The position numbers and the translations under genes are program-made. From positions 1 to 54,893 of the forward strand of contig NZ_AKKA01000025.1 in assembly GCF_000282035.1 (NCBI RefSeq): a stretch of 54,893 nucleotides of DNA, in the 5' to 3' direction. Positions 17,041 to 26,411 of this stretch are shown in pieces. The notes beneath the pieces are model-generated. The model made no database searches and had not been told where the DNA came from. It saw only the letters and a program-made list of their open reading frames with translations. The DNA comes from Rhizobium sp. CF122 (GTDB lineage Bacteria; Pseudomonadota; Alphaproteobacteria; Rhizobiales; Rhizobiaceae). The stretch's first letter is position 1. Every line of letters starts with the position of its first letter.

Positions 17041-17760
17041 TCAAACCGAAACGCGCGGATCGAATCCCTCGAATGTCATCTGGTCGGCATTCTCGAACGT
17101 GTGCTTGCGACCCTTTTCGTCACGCACGGTCCAGGTGATGACCACGATACCCTTTTCGCGCTGCGCCGTGATGAACGGGTTCGGCAGATCGGCGAAGAAA
17201 TAGGAAATGAAGTCGAGGCCGAGTTCCATGGCCTTTTCATGCACTTCGAACTCTTCCGGTTTGCTACCTCCTGCTGTCAGGCCAAGCGGATAGGGCGCAT
17301 TGAGGGCCTTCAGATCCCGAAGCAGCCAGTGGTCAAAGCTCATCAGGGCGACCTTGCCCTCGTAGCCTTCCAGCACCTCTAGCACCGCTTCCGCAAATCC
17401 CTCGTCATCGGCCTCACGGCCTTTCAGTTCGATGACCAGAGGTACCTGGCCCTTTACGAGATCGAGCAGCTGCCGCAGCGTCGGGATCTTGTCGGCTGTC
17501 CCGCCGACGGAGATGAGGCCGAGTTCCCTGGACGTACGCTCGCGCACATCTCCCTTGAGCTTGCAGAGGCGCTCCAGATCCTCGTCGTGGAAGACGATCG
17601 GGACACCGTCGGAGGCATAGTGCAGATCGCACTCGATCGCGAAGCCTGCTTCGACCGCGCGCGAAAAGGCAGAGAGCGTATTTTCCCACACGGCCTTGTT
17701 GAGGTCGTGATAGCCGCGATGGGCGACCGGCTGTTGCTTGAGCCATGCAGCTGAGATCAT
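17041..17760 (-). CDS. Glycerophosphodiester phosphodiesterase family protein
   Basis: The 239-residue single-domain enzyme would hydrolyse glycerophosphodiesters to glycerol-3-phosphate and an alcohol. The catalytic and metal residues are visible: H14-R15-G16, the E27-N28 pair in WENTLSAF, E43-x-D45 in IECDLH, and H58-D59 in VFHDEDL. There is no signal peptide, so it is a cytosolic type (UgpQ-like), not a periplasmic GlpQ. Its ATG overlaps the RidA-like stop codon by four bases (ATGA), indicating coupled translation. Confidence 0.9.
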   Translation of the reverse strand: MISAAWLKQQPVAHRGYHDLNKAVWENTLSAFSRAVEAGFAIECDLHYASDGVPIVFHDEDLERLCKLKGDVRERTSRELGLISVGGTADKIPTLRQLLDLVKGQVPLVIELKGREADDEGFAEAVLEVLEGYEGKVALMSFDHWLLRDLKALNAPYPLGLTAGGSKPEEFEVHEKAMELGLDFISYFFADLPNPFITAQREKGIVVITWTVRDEKGRKHTFENADQMTFEGFDPRVSV

Positions 17761-18227
17761 TGGGCAATTTCCACGATCGCATCGATTTCGACAGCGGCGT
17801 TCATCGGCAGGGCGGCCATGCCGACGGCGGCGCGGGCATGCTTGCCGGCCTCACCGAGGATGCCTGCAATCAGGTTGGAGGCGCCATTGATCACGAGGTG
17901 CTGTTCGACGAAGTCAGGCGTGGAGGCGACGAAACCGTTGAGCTTGACGACGCGCTTGATGCGACCGAGATCGCCGCCGAGAGCAGCGCGCGCTTGGGAA
18001 AGGATGTTGATGGCACAGAGTTCCGCGGCACGTTGGCCAGTCGCAACGTCGACATTCTTGCCGAGATGTCCGGAGACGGCGATCTTGCCGCTTTCGAGCG
18101 GCAGCTGGCCGGATATGTAGAGGAGGTTTCCGCTGATAACGTAGGGAACGTAGTTTGCGGCCGGTGCCGCAGCTTCAGGCAGGGATATCCCCATTTCTTT
18201 CAGGCGCGCAGCGATTTGATCGGACAT
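17757..18227 (-). CDS. RidA/YjgF family protein
   Basis: The 156-residue product is a RidA-superfamily protein. Visible parts include ARLKEMGISLPE, YVISGNLLYISGQLP, and the C-terminal VKLNGFVASTPDF and ARAAVGMAALPMNAAVEIDAI. It belongs to the longer subgroup (about 150 residues), not the 128-residue archetypal imine deaminase. The FxxxxP region typical of deaminating RidA is modified, so enamine/imine deaminase activity is uncertain. I chose ATG 18227 (MSDQIAARL) since GGAGAGG precedes it. It is the first gene of the minus-strand group RidA-GDPD-FemAB-HIT. Confidence 0.88.
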   Translation of the reverse strand: MSDQIAARLKEMGISLPEAAAPAANYVPYVISGNLLYISGQLPLESGKIAVSGHLGKNVDVATGQRAAELCAINILSQARAALGGDLGRIKRVVKLNGFVASTPDFVEQHLVINGASNLIAGILGEAGKHARAAVGMAALPMNAAVEIDAIVEIAQ

Positions 18228-18364
18228 TTTCCTCTCCGCTTTTATTGTCAATAGTTCTAAAATTATGCATCAAGGCTTGGAATCTAGATTGTGACATTTT
18301 CGAGCCTCGATTTGGCCGAAAGCGTTCTTATAACATTACAGGCGAGTCCAACAGGAGATTGTCA

Positions 18365-19201
18365 ATGTTCCGATCCAGTCTTGCCGCACTTCTTCTGGCG
18401 AGCGCTTCGACGACCGTCTATGCGGCCGCGCCAGCAACGAGTGCCGCGATTGCGACCGGTCTTGTCGCTCATCGGGCGGTCTATGATCTGGAATTGAAGG
18501 ATGCCTCCGAACGCTCCGGCATTTCAGGCATGTCGGGCCGCATGGTTTACGAGTTCGACGGCAACTACTGCACGGGCTTCACCACCAACTTCCGCTTCGT
18601 GACGCAGATCGATACGGGCGATGCCGTCCGCGTCAGCGACCAGCAGACGAAGACCTTCGAGAACGTCAAGGACCGCAGGTTCACCTTCGACACCAAATCC
18701 TTCACCGACGACCAGCTTGATAAAGAGGTCAACGGTGCCGCGCAGGACCAGGCTGAAGGCGTAAAGGTTGCCTTGACCCAGCCGACCAGCAAGGAGTTGC
18801 AGCTTGCCGCAAGCCGGTTCCCGACGGAACATATGTTAGACGTGATCCAGAACGCCAAGGCTGGCAAGCGCCTGTTCGAGGCGCGTGTCTTCGACGGCTC
18901 GGATGATGGGGATAAGGCGCTGGTCACGACGACTGTCGTCGGCAAACAGGTTGCGCCTGCGGCCGATGAGGCCGATGCAGGCAATGCCGGTGCCTTTGCG
19001 AAGGCTGCCTTCTGGCCGGTCACGATCTCGTATTTCAATGAGAACACAAAGACGGACGCTTTGCCCGTCTACCGGATGTCATTCAAGCTCTACGAAAACG
19101 GTATTACGCGTGATTTAACGATGGACTATGGCGATTTTGTTCTAAGCGGCAGGCTTGCGAAGCTCGAACTGCTCGATAGCAAATCGGCTGTGTGCAAATA
19201 A
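18365..19201 (+). CDS. eipB: Cell envelope integrity protein EipB (DUF1849)
   Basis: The 278-residue periplasmic protein has a signal peptide (1-20, ending VYA) and the DUF1849 fold. EipB, described in Brucella, is a beta-spiral protein needed for envelope integrity under stress. Its conserved disulfide joins Cys69 and a Cys at the C-terminus; here Cys69 (NYCTGF) and Cys277 (SAVCK) fall at nearly the same positions. The segment LVAHRAVYDLEL, shared by the family, opens the mature domain. The start at 18365 gives the signal peptide; upstream in-frame ATGs would not. A hairpin follows the stop. Confidence 0.92.
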   Translation: MFRSSLAALLLASASTTVYAAAPATSAAIATGLVAHRAVYDLELKDASERSGISGMSGRMVYEFDGNYCTGFTTNFRFVTQIDTGDAVRVSDQQTKTFENVKDRRFTFDTKSFTDDQLDKEVNGAAQDQAEGVKVALTQPTSKELQLAASRFPTEHMLDVIQNAKAGKRLFEARVFDGSDDGDKALVTTTVVGKQVAPAADEADAGNAGAFAKAAFWPVTISYFNENTKTDALPVYRMSFKLYENGITRDLTMDYGDFVLSGRLAKLELLDSKSAVCK

Positions 19202-19226
19202 TCGTCGCGGACGCTCGCCGCGACGA
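19202..19226 (+). terminator. Hairpin after eipB
   Basis: A perfect 9-bp stem TCGTCGCGG / CCGCGACGA with a 7-base loop begins at the eipB stop codon. It has no U-run, so its termination strength is uncertain. Confidence 0.55.
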
Positions 19227-19305
19227 TTGTCGGTATGTCTAAGTAAACCCTCTCTATGCTAGGAATCCGAAAGGGCGCTGATTTGGGCGTAAGAGTCGGA
19301 TTGGA

Positions 19306-20031
19306 GTGAGGATCTTGGCGATACGGCATGATGTACTGAGTGGTGGACTCTCCGGCATCTCAACCGGACTGATCGCGCTGACGTTGCTCGCGAGCGCTCC
19401 CGCATTGGCGTCGAATTGCAGCAGCACGCCGGTGGCAGGCATCGATTGGAGCGGGTGCAGCAAGAAGAATGTGATGCTGGAGGGGAGCGACTTTCAGGGT
19501 GCCAACCTGGCTGACGCCGATCTCAGTCTGACCAATCTCAGCGGCACGAACCTGACCTCCGCGAATCTAGAAAAGGCGACGCTGGTGCGCGCCTGGTTCA
19601 CGGGGGCGCAGGCAGGCAACGCGAACTTCGCGAAGATCGAGGCCTATCGGTCCGGCTTCGAGAATGTTTTCGCGGAGGGGGCGTCGTTCGCCGGCGCGGA
19701 ACTGCAGCGCGCCAATTTCAACGGCGCAAAGCTCAGCGGCGCGAATTTCGAGAAAGCCGAGCTCGGTCGTGCGAGTTTCAGCAAGGCGGTGCTGACTGGC
19801 GCTAGGTTTTCGCTCGCCAATCTTTCGCGTGCCGACCTCAGCGGCGCCACTTTTGACGGGCCGATCGCCTTCGATCGTGCCTTCATGTTTTTGACGCGAA
19901 TCGAAGGGCTTGATCTGTCCGCCGCAACCGGCCTTGAACAAGCGCAGGTCGATCTCGCTTGCGGCGATGCGAAGACGAAACTGCCGACCGGCCTTTCCGC
20001 GCCGGCAAGCTGGCCATGTGCCTCCGATTGA
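19306..20031 (+). CDS. Secreted pentapeptide-repeat protein
   Basis: The 241-residue product has a signal peptide (about 1-36, ending LASAPALAS) and then some 20 tandem A(D/N)LXX-type repeats (GANLADADL, TNLSGTNL, SANLEKATL, ANFNGAKLSGANF and so on). These fold as a right-handed quadrilateral beta-helix. The helix is flanked by Cys pairs (NCSSTP/GCSKKN at the start; LACGDA and WPCASD at the end), probably disulfide caps. The start is GTG 19306 or TTG 19315; no ATG is available. Family roles range from DNA mimicry to structural scaffolds; secretion makes an envelope role more likely. It is 105 bases downstream of eipB. Confidence 0.85.
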   Translation: MRILAIRHDVLSGGLSGISTGLIALTLLASAPALASNCSSTPVAGIDWSGCSKKNVMLEGSDFQGANLADADLSLTNLSGTNLTSANLEKATLVRAWFTGAQAGNANFAKIEAYRSGFENVFAEGASFAGAELQRANFNGAKLSGANFEKAELGRASFSKAVLTGARFSLANLSRADLSGATFDGPIAFDRAFMFLTRIEGLDLSAATGLEQAQVDLACGDAKTKLPTGLSAPASWPCASD

Positions 20032-20258
20032 CGGAGCGTCGTGACGACACGCCCATACGAACGATCCCCCGCGACGTCCTTTGTCGCTTTTTTCGCAGGA
20101 AGCCTTGATTTTCCGCGGAAGGGGGGGTAAGGGCACCCGCATTCCACACGTAAGGCATGGGATTGTCCGGGAGAAATCCGGATGGTTCCGCCCGGTGGCA
20201 TTCTCAAAGAGGATGCTGTTAGCCTTGCGGAGGTTCAACCGGAAAAGGATAACAAGGC

Positions 20259-21026
20259 ATGGCATTGCCCGATTTCTCTATGCGCCAGCTCCTCGAGGCA
20301 GGCGTCCACTTCGGCCACCAGACGCACCGCTGGAACCCGAAGATGAAGCCGTACATTTTCGGCGATCGCAACAACATCCACATCATCGACCTCGCTCAGA
20401 CCGTTCCGATGCTGTCGCGCGCCCTGCAGGTTGTCTCCGACACCGTTGCTCGTGGTGGCCGCGTTCTCTTCGTCGGCACCAAGCGCCAGGCTTCTGAGCT
20501 CATCGCTGACTCGGCCAAGCGTTCCGCTCAGTACTACGTCAACTCGCGTTGGCTCGGCGGCATGATGACCAACTGGAAGACGATCTCCAACTCGATCCAG
20601 CGCCTGCGCAAGCTCGACGAAATCCTTAGCTCCGAGCAGTCCGGCTACTCCAAGAAGGAACGCCTGACCCTCGAGCGCGAGCGCGAAAAGCTCGACAAGG
20701 CTCTCGGTGGTATCAAGGACATGGGCGGCACGCCGGACCTGATGTTCATCATCGACACCAACAAGGAAAAGATCGCGATCGACGAAGCCAAGCGCCTCGG
20801 CATCCCGGTTGTCGCAATCATCGACTCGAACTGCGACCCGGACCTGATCGACTATCCGATCCCGGGCAACGACGACGCTTCGCGCGCCATCGCTCTCTAC
20901 TGCGACCTGATCGCGCGCGCTGCCATCGACGGTATCGCTCGCCAGCAGAGCTCGTCGGGCCGCGACCTCGGTGCATCGATCGAAGCTCCGGTTGAGCCGG
21001 CACTCGAAGGCGAAGCCGAAGCCTGA
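20259..21026 (+). CDS. rpsB: 30S ribosomal protein S2
   Basis: The 255-residue protein has the full S2 signature: [35 protein letters not shown] at the N-terminus (in short blocks), [20 protein letters not shown] and [11 protein letters not shown]. An acidic Glu/Ala tail extends beyond the E. coli length of 241. It binds the 30S head-body junction and recruits S1. It starts at ATG 20259 after AAAAGGATAAC. It opens the rpsB-tsf-pyrH-frr group. The 227-base leader has no upstream gene and may carry its promoter and an autoregulatory structure, which I cannot define. Confidence 0.98.
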   Translation: MALPDFSMRQLLEAGVHFGHQTHRWNPKMKPYIFGDRNNIHIIDLAQTVPMLSRALQVVSDTVARGGRVLFVGTKRQASELIADSAKRSAQYYVNSRWLGGMMTNWKTISNSIQRLRKLDEILSSEQSGYSKKERLTLEREREKLDKALGGIKDMGGTPDLMFIIDTNKEKIAIDEAKRLGIPVVAIIDSNCDPDLIDYPIPGNDDASRAIALYCDLIARAAIDGIARQQSSSGRDLGASIEAPVEPALEGEAEA

Positions 21027-21039
21027 TAGAAGAGAAGCA

Positions 21040-21059
21040 GGCGGACTGAATGGTCCGCC
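21040..21059 (+). promoter_or_regulatory. First hairpin in the rpsB-tsf spacer
   Basis: A 7-bp stem GGCGGAC / GTCCGCC with a 6-base loop begins 13 bases after the rpsB stop; GTGCTTTCC follows. It could partly terminate rpsB transcripts or protect their 3' end. Confidence 0.5.
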
Positions 21060-21079
21060 GTGCTTTCCAGAGATTGGGA

Positions 21080-21115
21080 AAGGCCGCTCGCGACTCTCGG
21101 AAGTTCGGCGGCCTT
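21080..21115 (+). promoter_or_regulatory. Second inverted repeat in the rpsB-tsf spacer
   Basis: AAGGCCGC and GCGGCCTT form an 8-bp stem around 20 bases. Together with the preceding hairpin it gives the 245-base spacer two strong RNA structures. A separate tsf promoter may lie in the remaining AT-richer part (about 21150-21200), but I see no certain box. Confidence 0.45.
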
Positions 21116-21271
21116 GACCGTTTCAGGCGAGGGCGATCTGCCTTTCGCCATTTGAGTTTCGTTATGACGCGTTATTCATCATGCTGTCATACATACAGGT
21201 ACATTTCGTGCCTCAATCCGGTGCCGCACCGCCTTTCGCGGGCCACCGTTTGAACCGACAAGAGGAAGCTT

Positions 21272-22198
21272 ATGACCGAGATTACGGCTGCACTGGTGAA
21301 GGAACTTCGTGAAAAGTCCGGCGCAGGCATGATGGACTGCAAGAAGGCGCTGCTTGAAAACAACGGCGACATCGAAGCGTCGATCGACTGGCTGCGCGCC
21401 AAAGGCATCTCCAAGGCTGACAAGAAGGCTGGCCGCGCGGCCGCTGAAGGCCTGATCGCCATTGCCGGCGCCGGCCACAAGGCAGTTGTCGTCGAGCTCA
21501 ACTCGGAAACCGACTTCGTTGCGCGTAACGACGCCTTCCAGGATCTCGTCCGCGGCATTGCCAACGTTGCCCTGTCCACAGACGGTACGGTTGAAGCTGT
21601 CGCGGCTGCGACCTACCCGGCATCCGGCAAGCCGGTCGCCGACACCATCAAGGACGCGATCGCAACCATCGGCGAAAACATGACGCTCCGTCGCGCTGCC
21701 AAGCTCGAAGTCGAGCACGGCGTCGTGGCGACCTACATCCACAATGCTGCCGGCGACGGCATCGGCAAGCTCGGCGTTCTCGTTGCCCTGAAGTCGGAAG
21801 GCGACAAGGCTGTCCTGACCTCGATCGGCCGCCAGGTCGCCATGCACATTGCTGCGACCAACCCGCTCGCCATCCGCGCGGAAGAAGTTGACGCTGCCGT
21901 TGCCGAGCGCGAACGCAACGTCTTCATCGAACAGGCTCGCGAGTCCGGCAAGCCGGAAGCCATCATCGAAAAGATGGTCGAAGGCCGCATGCGCAAGTTC
22001 TTCGAAGAAGTCGCTCTGCTCTCGCAGGCCTTCGTGATTAACCCCGACCTGACGGTTGGCGCTGCGGTCAAGGAAGCTGAAAAGGAAGCCGGCGCTAAGA
22101 TCGAAGTCGTTGGCATGGCACGTCTTCTCCTCGGCGAGGGCGTCGAGAAGGAAGAAAGTGACTTCGCTGCTGAAGTTGCTGCGGTCGCCAAGGGCTGA
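21272..22198 (+). CDS. tsf: Translation elongation factor Ts
   Basis: The 308-residue nucleotide-exchange factor for EF-Tu starts with the UBA-like domain ([21 protein letters not shown], read in blocks). The core domain holds the TDFVARND motif (near residue 80) that inserts into EF-Tu, and a second core repeat follows. Its length suits alphaproteobacterial EF-Ts. ATG 21272 follows AAGAGGAAGC. It lies downstream of rpsB as in most bacteria. Confidence 0.98.
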   Translation: MTEITAALVKELREKSGAGMMDCKKALLENNGDIEASIDWLRAKGISKADKKAGRAAAEGLIAIAGAGHKAVVVELNSETDFVARNDAFQDLVRGIANVALSTDGTVEAVAAATYPASGKPVADTIKDAIATIGENMTLRRAAKLEVEHGVVATYIHNAAGDGIGKLGVLVALKSEGDKAVLTSIGRQVAMHIAATNPLAIRAEEVDAAVAERERNVFIEQARESGKPEAIIEKMVEGRMRKFFEEVALLSQAFVINPDLTVGAAVKEAEKEAGAKIEVVGMARLLLGEGVEKEESDFAAEVAAVAKG

Positions 22199-22220
22199 TC
22201 GACCTATACATGTGAAAACC

Positions 22221-22252
22221 GAAGGGCATCGCGTGACAACGCGATGCCCTTC
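22221..22252 (+). promoter_or_regulatory. Perfect 13-bp hairpin between tsf and pyrH
   Basis: GAAGGGCATCGCG and its complement enclose TGACAA, 22 bases after the tsf stop and 39 before pyrH. No U-run follows. It could be a terminator of the rpsB-tsf part, a processing site, or a differential-stability element. Confidence 0.65.
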
Positions 22253-22291
22253 GTGTATCCGGCACACAGCGGTAATATACGAGGAGCCACG

Positions 22292-23014
22292 ATGTCGTCA
22301 GAGCCTGTCTACAAACGCGTTCTACTCAAGGCTTCCGGCGAAGCCCTCATGGGCAGCCAGGGATTTGGAATTGATGTAGCGGTCGCAGACCGCATTGCGG
22401 CTGACATAGCCGAAGCGCGGCAGATGGGTGTGGAAGTCGGCGTCGTCGTCGGCGGCGGCAACATCTTCCGCGGTGTTGCGGTGGCCTCTAAGGGCGGCGA
22501 TCGGGTCACTGGCGACCACATGGGCATGCTCGCGACTGTGATCAACGCGCTGGCGCTGGCAACGTCGCTGCGCAAGTTGAACATCGATACGGTCGTACTC
22601 TCCGCCATCGCCATGCCGGAGATCTGCGAGAGCTTTTCGCAGCGCGCAACGCTCTACCACCTGTCGCTTGGCCGTGTCGTGATCTTCGCGGGCGGTACAG
22701 GCAACCCGTTCTTCACGACGGACTCGGCAGCCGCACTGCGCGCCGCGGAAATGGGAGCGGAGGCGATCTTTAAGGGAACGCAGGTCGATGGTATTTATTC
22801 GGCTGATCCGAAAAAGGATCCCGAAGCGATCCGCTTCGACCATCTGACGCACAAGGAAGTCCTCGACAAGGGACTGGCCGTCATGGACGTCGCGGCAGTG
22901 GCCCTCGCACGGGAGAATTCCATTCCGATCATCGTCTTCTCGATCCACGAGAAGGGTGGTTTTGCTGAAATCCTCAAGGGCGGTGGCCTCAAGACCGTCG
23001 TCTCTGATAACTGA
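22292..23014 (+). CDS. pyrH: Uridylate kinase (UMP kinase)
   Basis: The 240-residue hexameric kinase makes UDP from UMP for nucleotide and cell-envelope sugar supply. It belongs to the amino-acid-kinase fold and has KRVLLKASGEALMG, the glycine-rich VGGGNIFRG, TVLSAIAMP-like loop residues and the DGIYSADPKKDP block. ATG 22292 follows GAGGAGCC. It lies in the conserved order tsf-pyrH-frr. Confidence 0.97.
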   Translation: MSSEPVYKRVLLKASGEALMGSQGFGIDVAVADRIAADIAEARQMGVEVGVVVGGGNIFRGVAVASKGGDRVTGDHMGMLATVINALALATSLRKLNIDTVVLSAIAMPEICESFSQRATLYHLSLGRVVIFAGGTGNPFFTTDSAAALRAAEMGAEAIFKGTQVDGIYSADPKKDPEAIRFDHLTHKEVLDKGLAVMDVAAVALARENSIPIIVFSIHEKGGFAEILKGGGLKTVVSDN

Positions 23015-23065
23015 TTGAGTGGGCGGCAGGTTTGCCGCAGCTTCTACCAAGACGGGAGCAATGAA

Positions 23066-23626
23066 ATGAGTGAAGGCATCGACATCAAGGAACTCAAGCG
23101 CCGCATGGATGGCGCGATTTCCGCGTTCAAGCACGATATCGCATCGCTGCGGACCGGCCGCGCCTCGGCCAACATTCTCGACCCGGTCATGGTCGAGGCC
23201 TATGGTTCGCGTGTGCCGCTGAACCAGGTTGCCAACATTACCGTGCCGGAGCCGCGTATGCTGTCGGTTTCGGTCTGGGACAAATCGATGGTCAACGCGA
23301 CGGACCGCGCCATCCGCGAATCTAACCTCGGCCTCAATCCGATCATCGACGGCCAGAACTTGCGCATTCCACTGCCGGAGCTCAATGAGGAACGTCGCAA
23401 ATCGCTGGTGAAGGTCGCTCACGACTATGCCGAGAAGAGCAAGGTTGCGATTCGCCATGTGCGCCGCGACGGCATGGACGGCCTTAAGAAAGCCGAAAAG
23501 GATGGTGTGATTGGCCAGGACGAAAGCCGGGCGCAATCAGATCGTGTGCAGAAGATGACCGACGAGACGATTTCTGAGGTCGACCGCTTGCTTGGCGACA
23601 AGGAAAAGGAAATCATGCAGGTTTGA
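23066..23626 (+). CDS. frr: Ribosome recycling factor
   Basis: The 186-residue protein matches the family length. It has the two-domain L shape signature: [19 protein letters not shown] (in blocks), [16 protein letters not shown], and the C-terminal helical arm [20 protein letters not shown]. With EF-G it splits the post-termination 70S ribosome. I chose ATG 23066 ([10 protein letters not shown]) after GGGAGCAATGAA; upstream in-frame ATGs would add a non-conserved extension. Confidence 0.97.
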   Translation: MSEGIDIKELKRRMDGAISAFKHDIASLRTGRASANILDPVMVEAYGSRVPLNQVANITVPEPRMLSVSVWDKSMVNATDRAIRESNLGLNPIIDGQNLRIPLPELNEERRKSLVKVAHDYAEKSKVAIRHVRRDGMDGLKKAEKDGVIGQDESRAQSDRVQKMTDETISEVDRLLGDKEKEIMQV

Positions 23627-23669
23627 GGCGTGCTGCGGCTACGCCTTGGCTGCAAGAACCGGACGGGAA

Positions 23670-24416
23670 ATGTCGGAGCGAACATTTTTGACTGTGCCAG
23701 AACACGTTGCCATCATCATGGATGGCAACGGCCGATGGGCAAAGCAGCGCGGACTTCCGCGGACGATGGGGCATCGAAAGGGCGTTGACGCCGTGCGCGA
23801 GGCAGTGCGCGCCGCGGGCGATGTGGGGATCAAATACCTCACTCTCTTCGCCTTTTCTTCGGAAAACTGGCGCCGCCCGGAAACGGAGGTCTCCGATCTC
23901 CTCGGATTGTTGAAGGCTTTCATTCGACGCGACTTGGCGGAACTCCATCGCCAGAACGTGCGCGTGAAAGTGATTGGCGACCGACACAGCCTGAAGAGCG
24001 ATATCCTCGATCTTCTTGTGGACGCGGAAGAGACGACGAAGTCGAACACCGCGCTGACCCTCGTTATCGCCTTCAATTATGGTTCGCGTGACGAGATCGC
24101 CCGTGCAATGGCAAGTCTGGCACGTGATGTCGAGGCAGGACGACTCAGGGCGCAGGACATTTCTCCCGCACTTATCAACGCGCGGCTTGACACTGCAGGT
24201 ATCCCAGATCCCGATCTGATCATCCGGACTAGCGGAGAGGAGCGCCTCTCCAACTTCCTACTCTGGCAGGCCGCTTACTCGGAGTTCATTTTTGTTCCTG
24301 AGTATTGGCCGGATTTCAGCCGGGAGATTTTCTACTCGGCGTTGGGGACTTTTGCGTCGCGCGACCGCCGCTTCGGTGGATTGGTGGCAAAGACGGCTGC
24401 GGCAGTGGGCACCTGA
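23670..24416 (+). CDS. uppS: Undecaprenyl diphosphate synthase
   Basis: This 248-residue cis-prenyltransferase makes the C55 lipid carrier for peptidoglycan and polysaccharides from IPP and FPP. It has the catalytic-Asp motif IMDGNGRW (Asp18), [18 protein letters not shown] and the C-terminal [15 protein letters not shown]...EFIF region with substrate-binding Arg residues. ATG 23670 follows GGACGGGAA. The last base of its TGA overlaps the ATG of cdsA, so the two are coupled. Confidence 0.96.
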   Translation: MSERTFLTVPEHVAIIMDGNGRWAKQRGLPRTMGHRKGVDAVREAVRAAGDVGIKYLTLFAFSSENWRRPETEVSDLLGLLKAFIRRDLAELHRQNVRVKVIGDRHSLKSDILDLLVDAEETTKSNTALTLVIAFNYGSRDEIARAMASLARDVEAGRLRAQDISPALINARLDTAGIPDPDLIIRTSGEERLSNFLLWQAAYSEFIFVPEYWPDFSREIFYSALGTFASRDRRFGGLVAKTAAAVGT

Positions 24417-25249
24417 TGCAGCAGGAGCTGAAGCTACGCATTGTCTCCGGAGTAATTCTCGCCGCCATTGTTCTGCTCGCCACATGGTACGGCGGAGTGG
24501 CCTTCAGGCTGCTGTCGGCATTGATCGGGCTGTTGATCTACTATGAATGGTCGACCATTACGAAGCTTGCCACGGAACGGCCGGTCGCCAATGTAATCGG
24601 TTGGGTAGGCCAGGCGGCGATCGCGGTGGCCGTCGTTGTCGGTACCTTGGGCTATTCCCTGCTACTCTTGGTGCTTTTCTTCCTGATTGCTGTCGGCTTC
24701 GTGTTTACGTCAGGCGTGTCGCGCTGGTTTCCCACGGGGATCGTGTACGCCGGTCTTACCGGAATTGCGCTTTCGAGCATTCGCGGTGCCGACAGCGTCG
24801 GGCTCGTTGCGATGCTCTTCGTATTTGCCGTCGTGTGGTCGACCGACATTCTTGCCTATTTTGTCGGCCGCGCAATCGGCGGCCCGAAACTGGCGCCGAA
24901 GATTTCTCCGGGAAAGACATGGTCCGGCGCCATTGGCGGCGCCGTCTCCGCGGTGATTGCCGGCAGCCTCGTTGCCTATTTTGCATTTCCGCAAAGCGTC
25001 GTGCTGGTGGCGCCGATCGCGTTCATCCTGTCGGTCTGCAGCCAGGCCGGCGATCTCTTCGAATCCTTCATCAAGCGCCGCTTCGGCGTCAAGGACTCGA
25101 GCCATCTGATCCCCGGCCATGGCGGCGTCATGGACCGTGTCGACGGGCTCATTTTTGCCTGCTTTGCGGCGTTCTTGCTAGCTGGGCTTTTTTCGCTGAT
25201 AAAGGGCGGCGAAATAACGTCGCTCGGTGCAGCCCTGTTCGGCGTATAA
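24416..25249 (+). CDS. cdsA: Phosphatidate cytidylyltransferase
   Basis: This 277-residue integral membrane enzyme forms CDP-diacylglycerol from phosphatidate and CTP. About seven to eight membrane spans are predicted by hydrophobicity. The family signature in the last third reads SQAGDLFES, FIKRRFGVKDSS, IPGHGGVMDRVD, with the metal-binding Asp residues in place, and KISPGKTWSG precedes it. ATG 24416 overlaps the uppS stop by one base. Confidence 0.95.
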   Translation: MQQELKLRIVSGVILAAIVLLATWYGGVAFRLLSALIGLLIYYEWSTITKLATERPVANVIGWVGQAAIAVAVVVGTLGYSLLLLVLFFLIAVGFVFTSGVSRWFPTGIVYAGLTGIALSSIRGADSVGLVAMLFVFAVVWSTDILAYFVGRAIGGPKLAPKISPGKTWSGAIGGAVSAVIAGSLVAYFAFPQSVVLVAPIAFILSVCSQAGDLFESFIKRRFGVKDSSHLIPGHGGVMDRVDGLIFACFAAFLLAGLFSLIKGGEITSLGAALFGV

Positions 25250-25277
25250 TGTCTGCAAAGGCTGGCGGAAAGATCAG

Positions 25278-26411
25278 ATGCTTGGCTTGACCGGTATATT
25301 GGCGTTCCTGACGGGCTATATGGTGCCCTTCATCCTCGTCTTGTCGTTGCTCGTTTTCGTGCACGAGATGGGCCACTATCTGGTTGGGCGCTGGAGTGGC
25401 ATTCGCGTATTGGCGTTCTCGATCGGCTTCGGTCCGGAATTGCTCGGCTTCACCGACAAGCATGGAACACGCTGGAAGCTTTCGCTGATACCGCTTGGCG
25501 GCTATGTCCGCTTTTTCGGCGACGAGGATGTATCGAGCAAGCCCGATGATGACAAGCTCGCGGCGATGTCGGAAGAAGATCGTGCGCGTTCATTCGCCGG
25601 CGCGAAGCTGTGGAAGCGCGCCGCGACCGTTGCCGCCGGCCCGATCGCCAATTTCATCCTCGCGATTGCGATTTTTGCGGTTCTTTTCTCGATCTACGGT
25701 CGATCGGTCGCCGATCCTGTTGTTGCAGAACTCAAGCCCGGCAGCGTTGCAGCCGAAGCAGGCGTGGTCCCGGGCGATCTGCTGATCGCCATCGATGGCA
25801 CGAAGGTCGAGACTTTCGATGACGTCCGGCGCTACGTCAGTATTCGACCAGAGCAGCGGATCGTCGTGACGATTGAGCGCAACGGCGAGAAACTGGATGT
25901 GCCGATGGTGCCGGCCCGGACGGATATGACCGATCAGTTCGGCAACAAGATCGAGATCGGCCTTATCGGCATCGTTACGAACCAGGACGTCGGTCACTTC
26001 CGGGTGCAGACCTATTCGCCGCTGGAGGCGGTCAAGGAAGGCACGATCCAGACCTGGCACATCGTAACCGGCACCTTCAAGTATATCGGTAATCTGGTCT
26101 CCGGTTATATGAAGCCAGATCAGCTCGGCGGACCGATCCGCGTCGCGCAGGCTTCCGGCCAGATGGCGACGTTGGGCGTTGCAGCATTGCTGCAACTCGC
26201 TGCTGTCTTGTCGGTTTCCATCGGATTACTGAACCTGATGCCGGTTCCGGTACTTGATGGTGGCCATTTGATGTTCTATGCGATTGAAGCGGTGAGGGGA
26301 AAGCCGTTGGGTTCGTCTGCTCAGGACATTGCGTTCCGCATTGGCTTGGCGATGGTTTTGAGCTTGATGGTTTTTGCCACCTGGAACGATATAAGTGCTT
26401 TGATTGGCTGA
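25278..26411 (+). CDS. rseP: Site-2 protease RseP (regulated intramembrane metalloprotease)
   Basis: The 377-residue inner-membrane protease has the zinc motif H29-E-x-x-H33 (VHEMGHY) in its first span. A periplasmic PDZ domain follows (about 120-200: GSVAAEAGVVPGD, IDGTKV), and the third zinc ligand is in NLMPVPVLDGGH (about 319-330). In E. coli it cleaves anti-sigma factors and leftover signal peptides. The substrate here is not inferable. There is one PDZ, where E. coli has two. ATG 25278 lies 28 bases after cdsA. Confidence 0.94.
   Translation: MLGLTGILAFLTGYMVPFILVLSLLVFVHEMGHYLVGRWSGIRVLAFSIGFGPELLGFTDKHGTRWKLSLIPLGGYVRFFGDEDVSSKPDDDKLAAMSEEDRARSFAGAKLWKRAATVAAGPIANFILAIAIFAVLFSIYGRSVADPVVAELKPGSVAAEAGVVPGDLLIAIDGTKVETFDDVRRYVSIRPEQRIVVTIERNGEKLDVPMVPARTDMTDQFGNKIEIGLIGIVTNQDVGHFRVQTYSPLEAVKEGTIQTWHIVTGTFKYIGNLVSGYMKPDQLGGPIRVAQASGQMATLGVAALLQLAAVLSVSIGLLNLMPVPVLDGGHLMFYAIEAVRGKPLGSSAQDIAFRIGLAMVLSLMVFATWNDISALIG

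Noticed and set aside
22322..23536. Long antisense frame (404 codons) over pyrH and frr
   Set aside because: Shadow of two well-identified genes; composition is His/Arg/Asp-rich as expected for a reverse-frame artefact.
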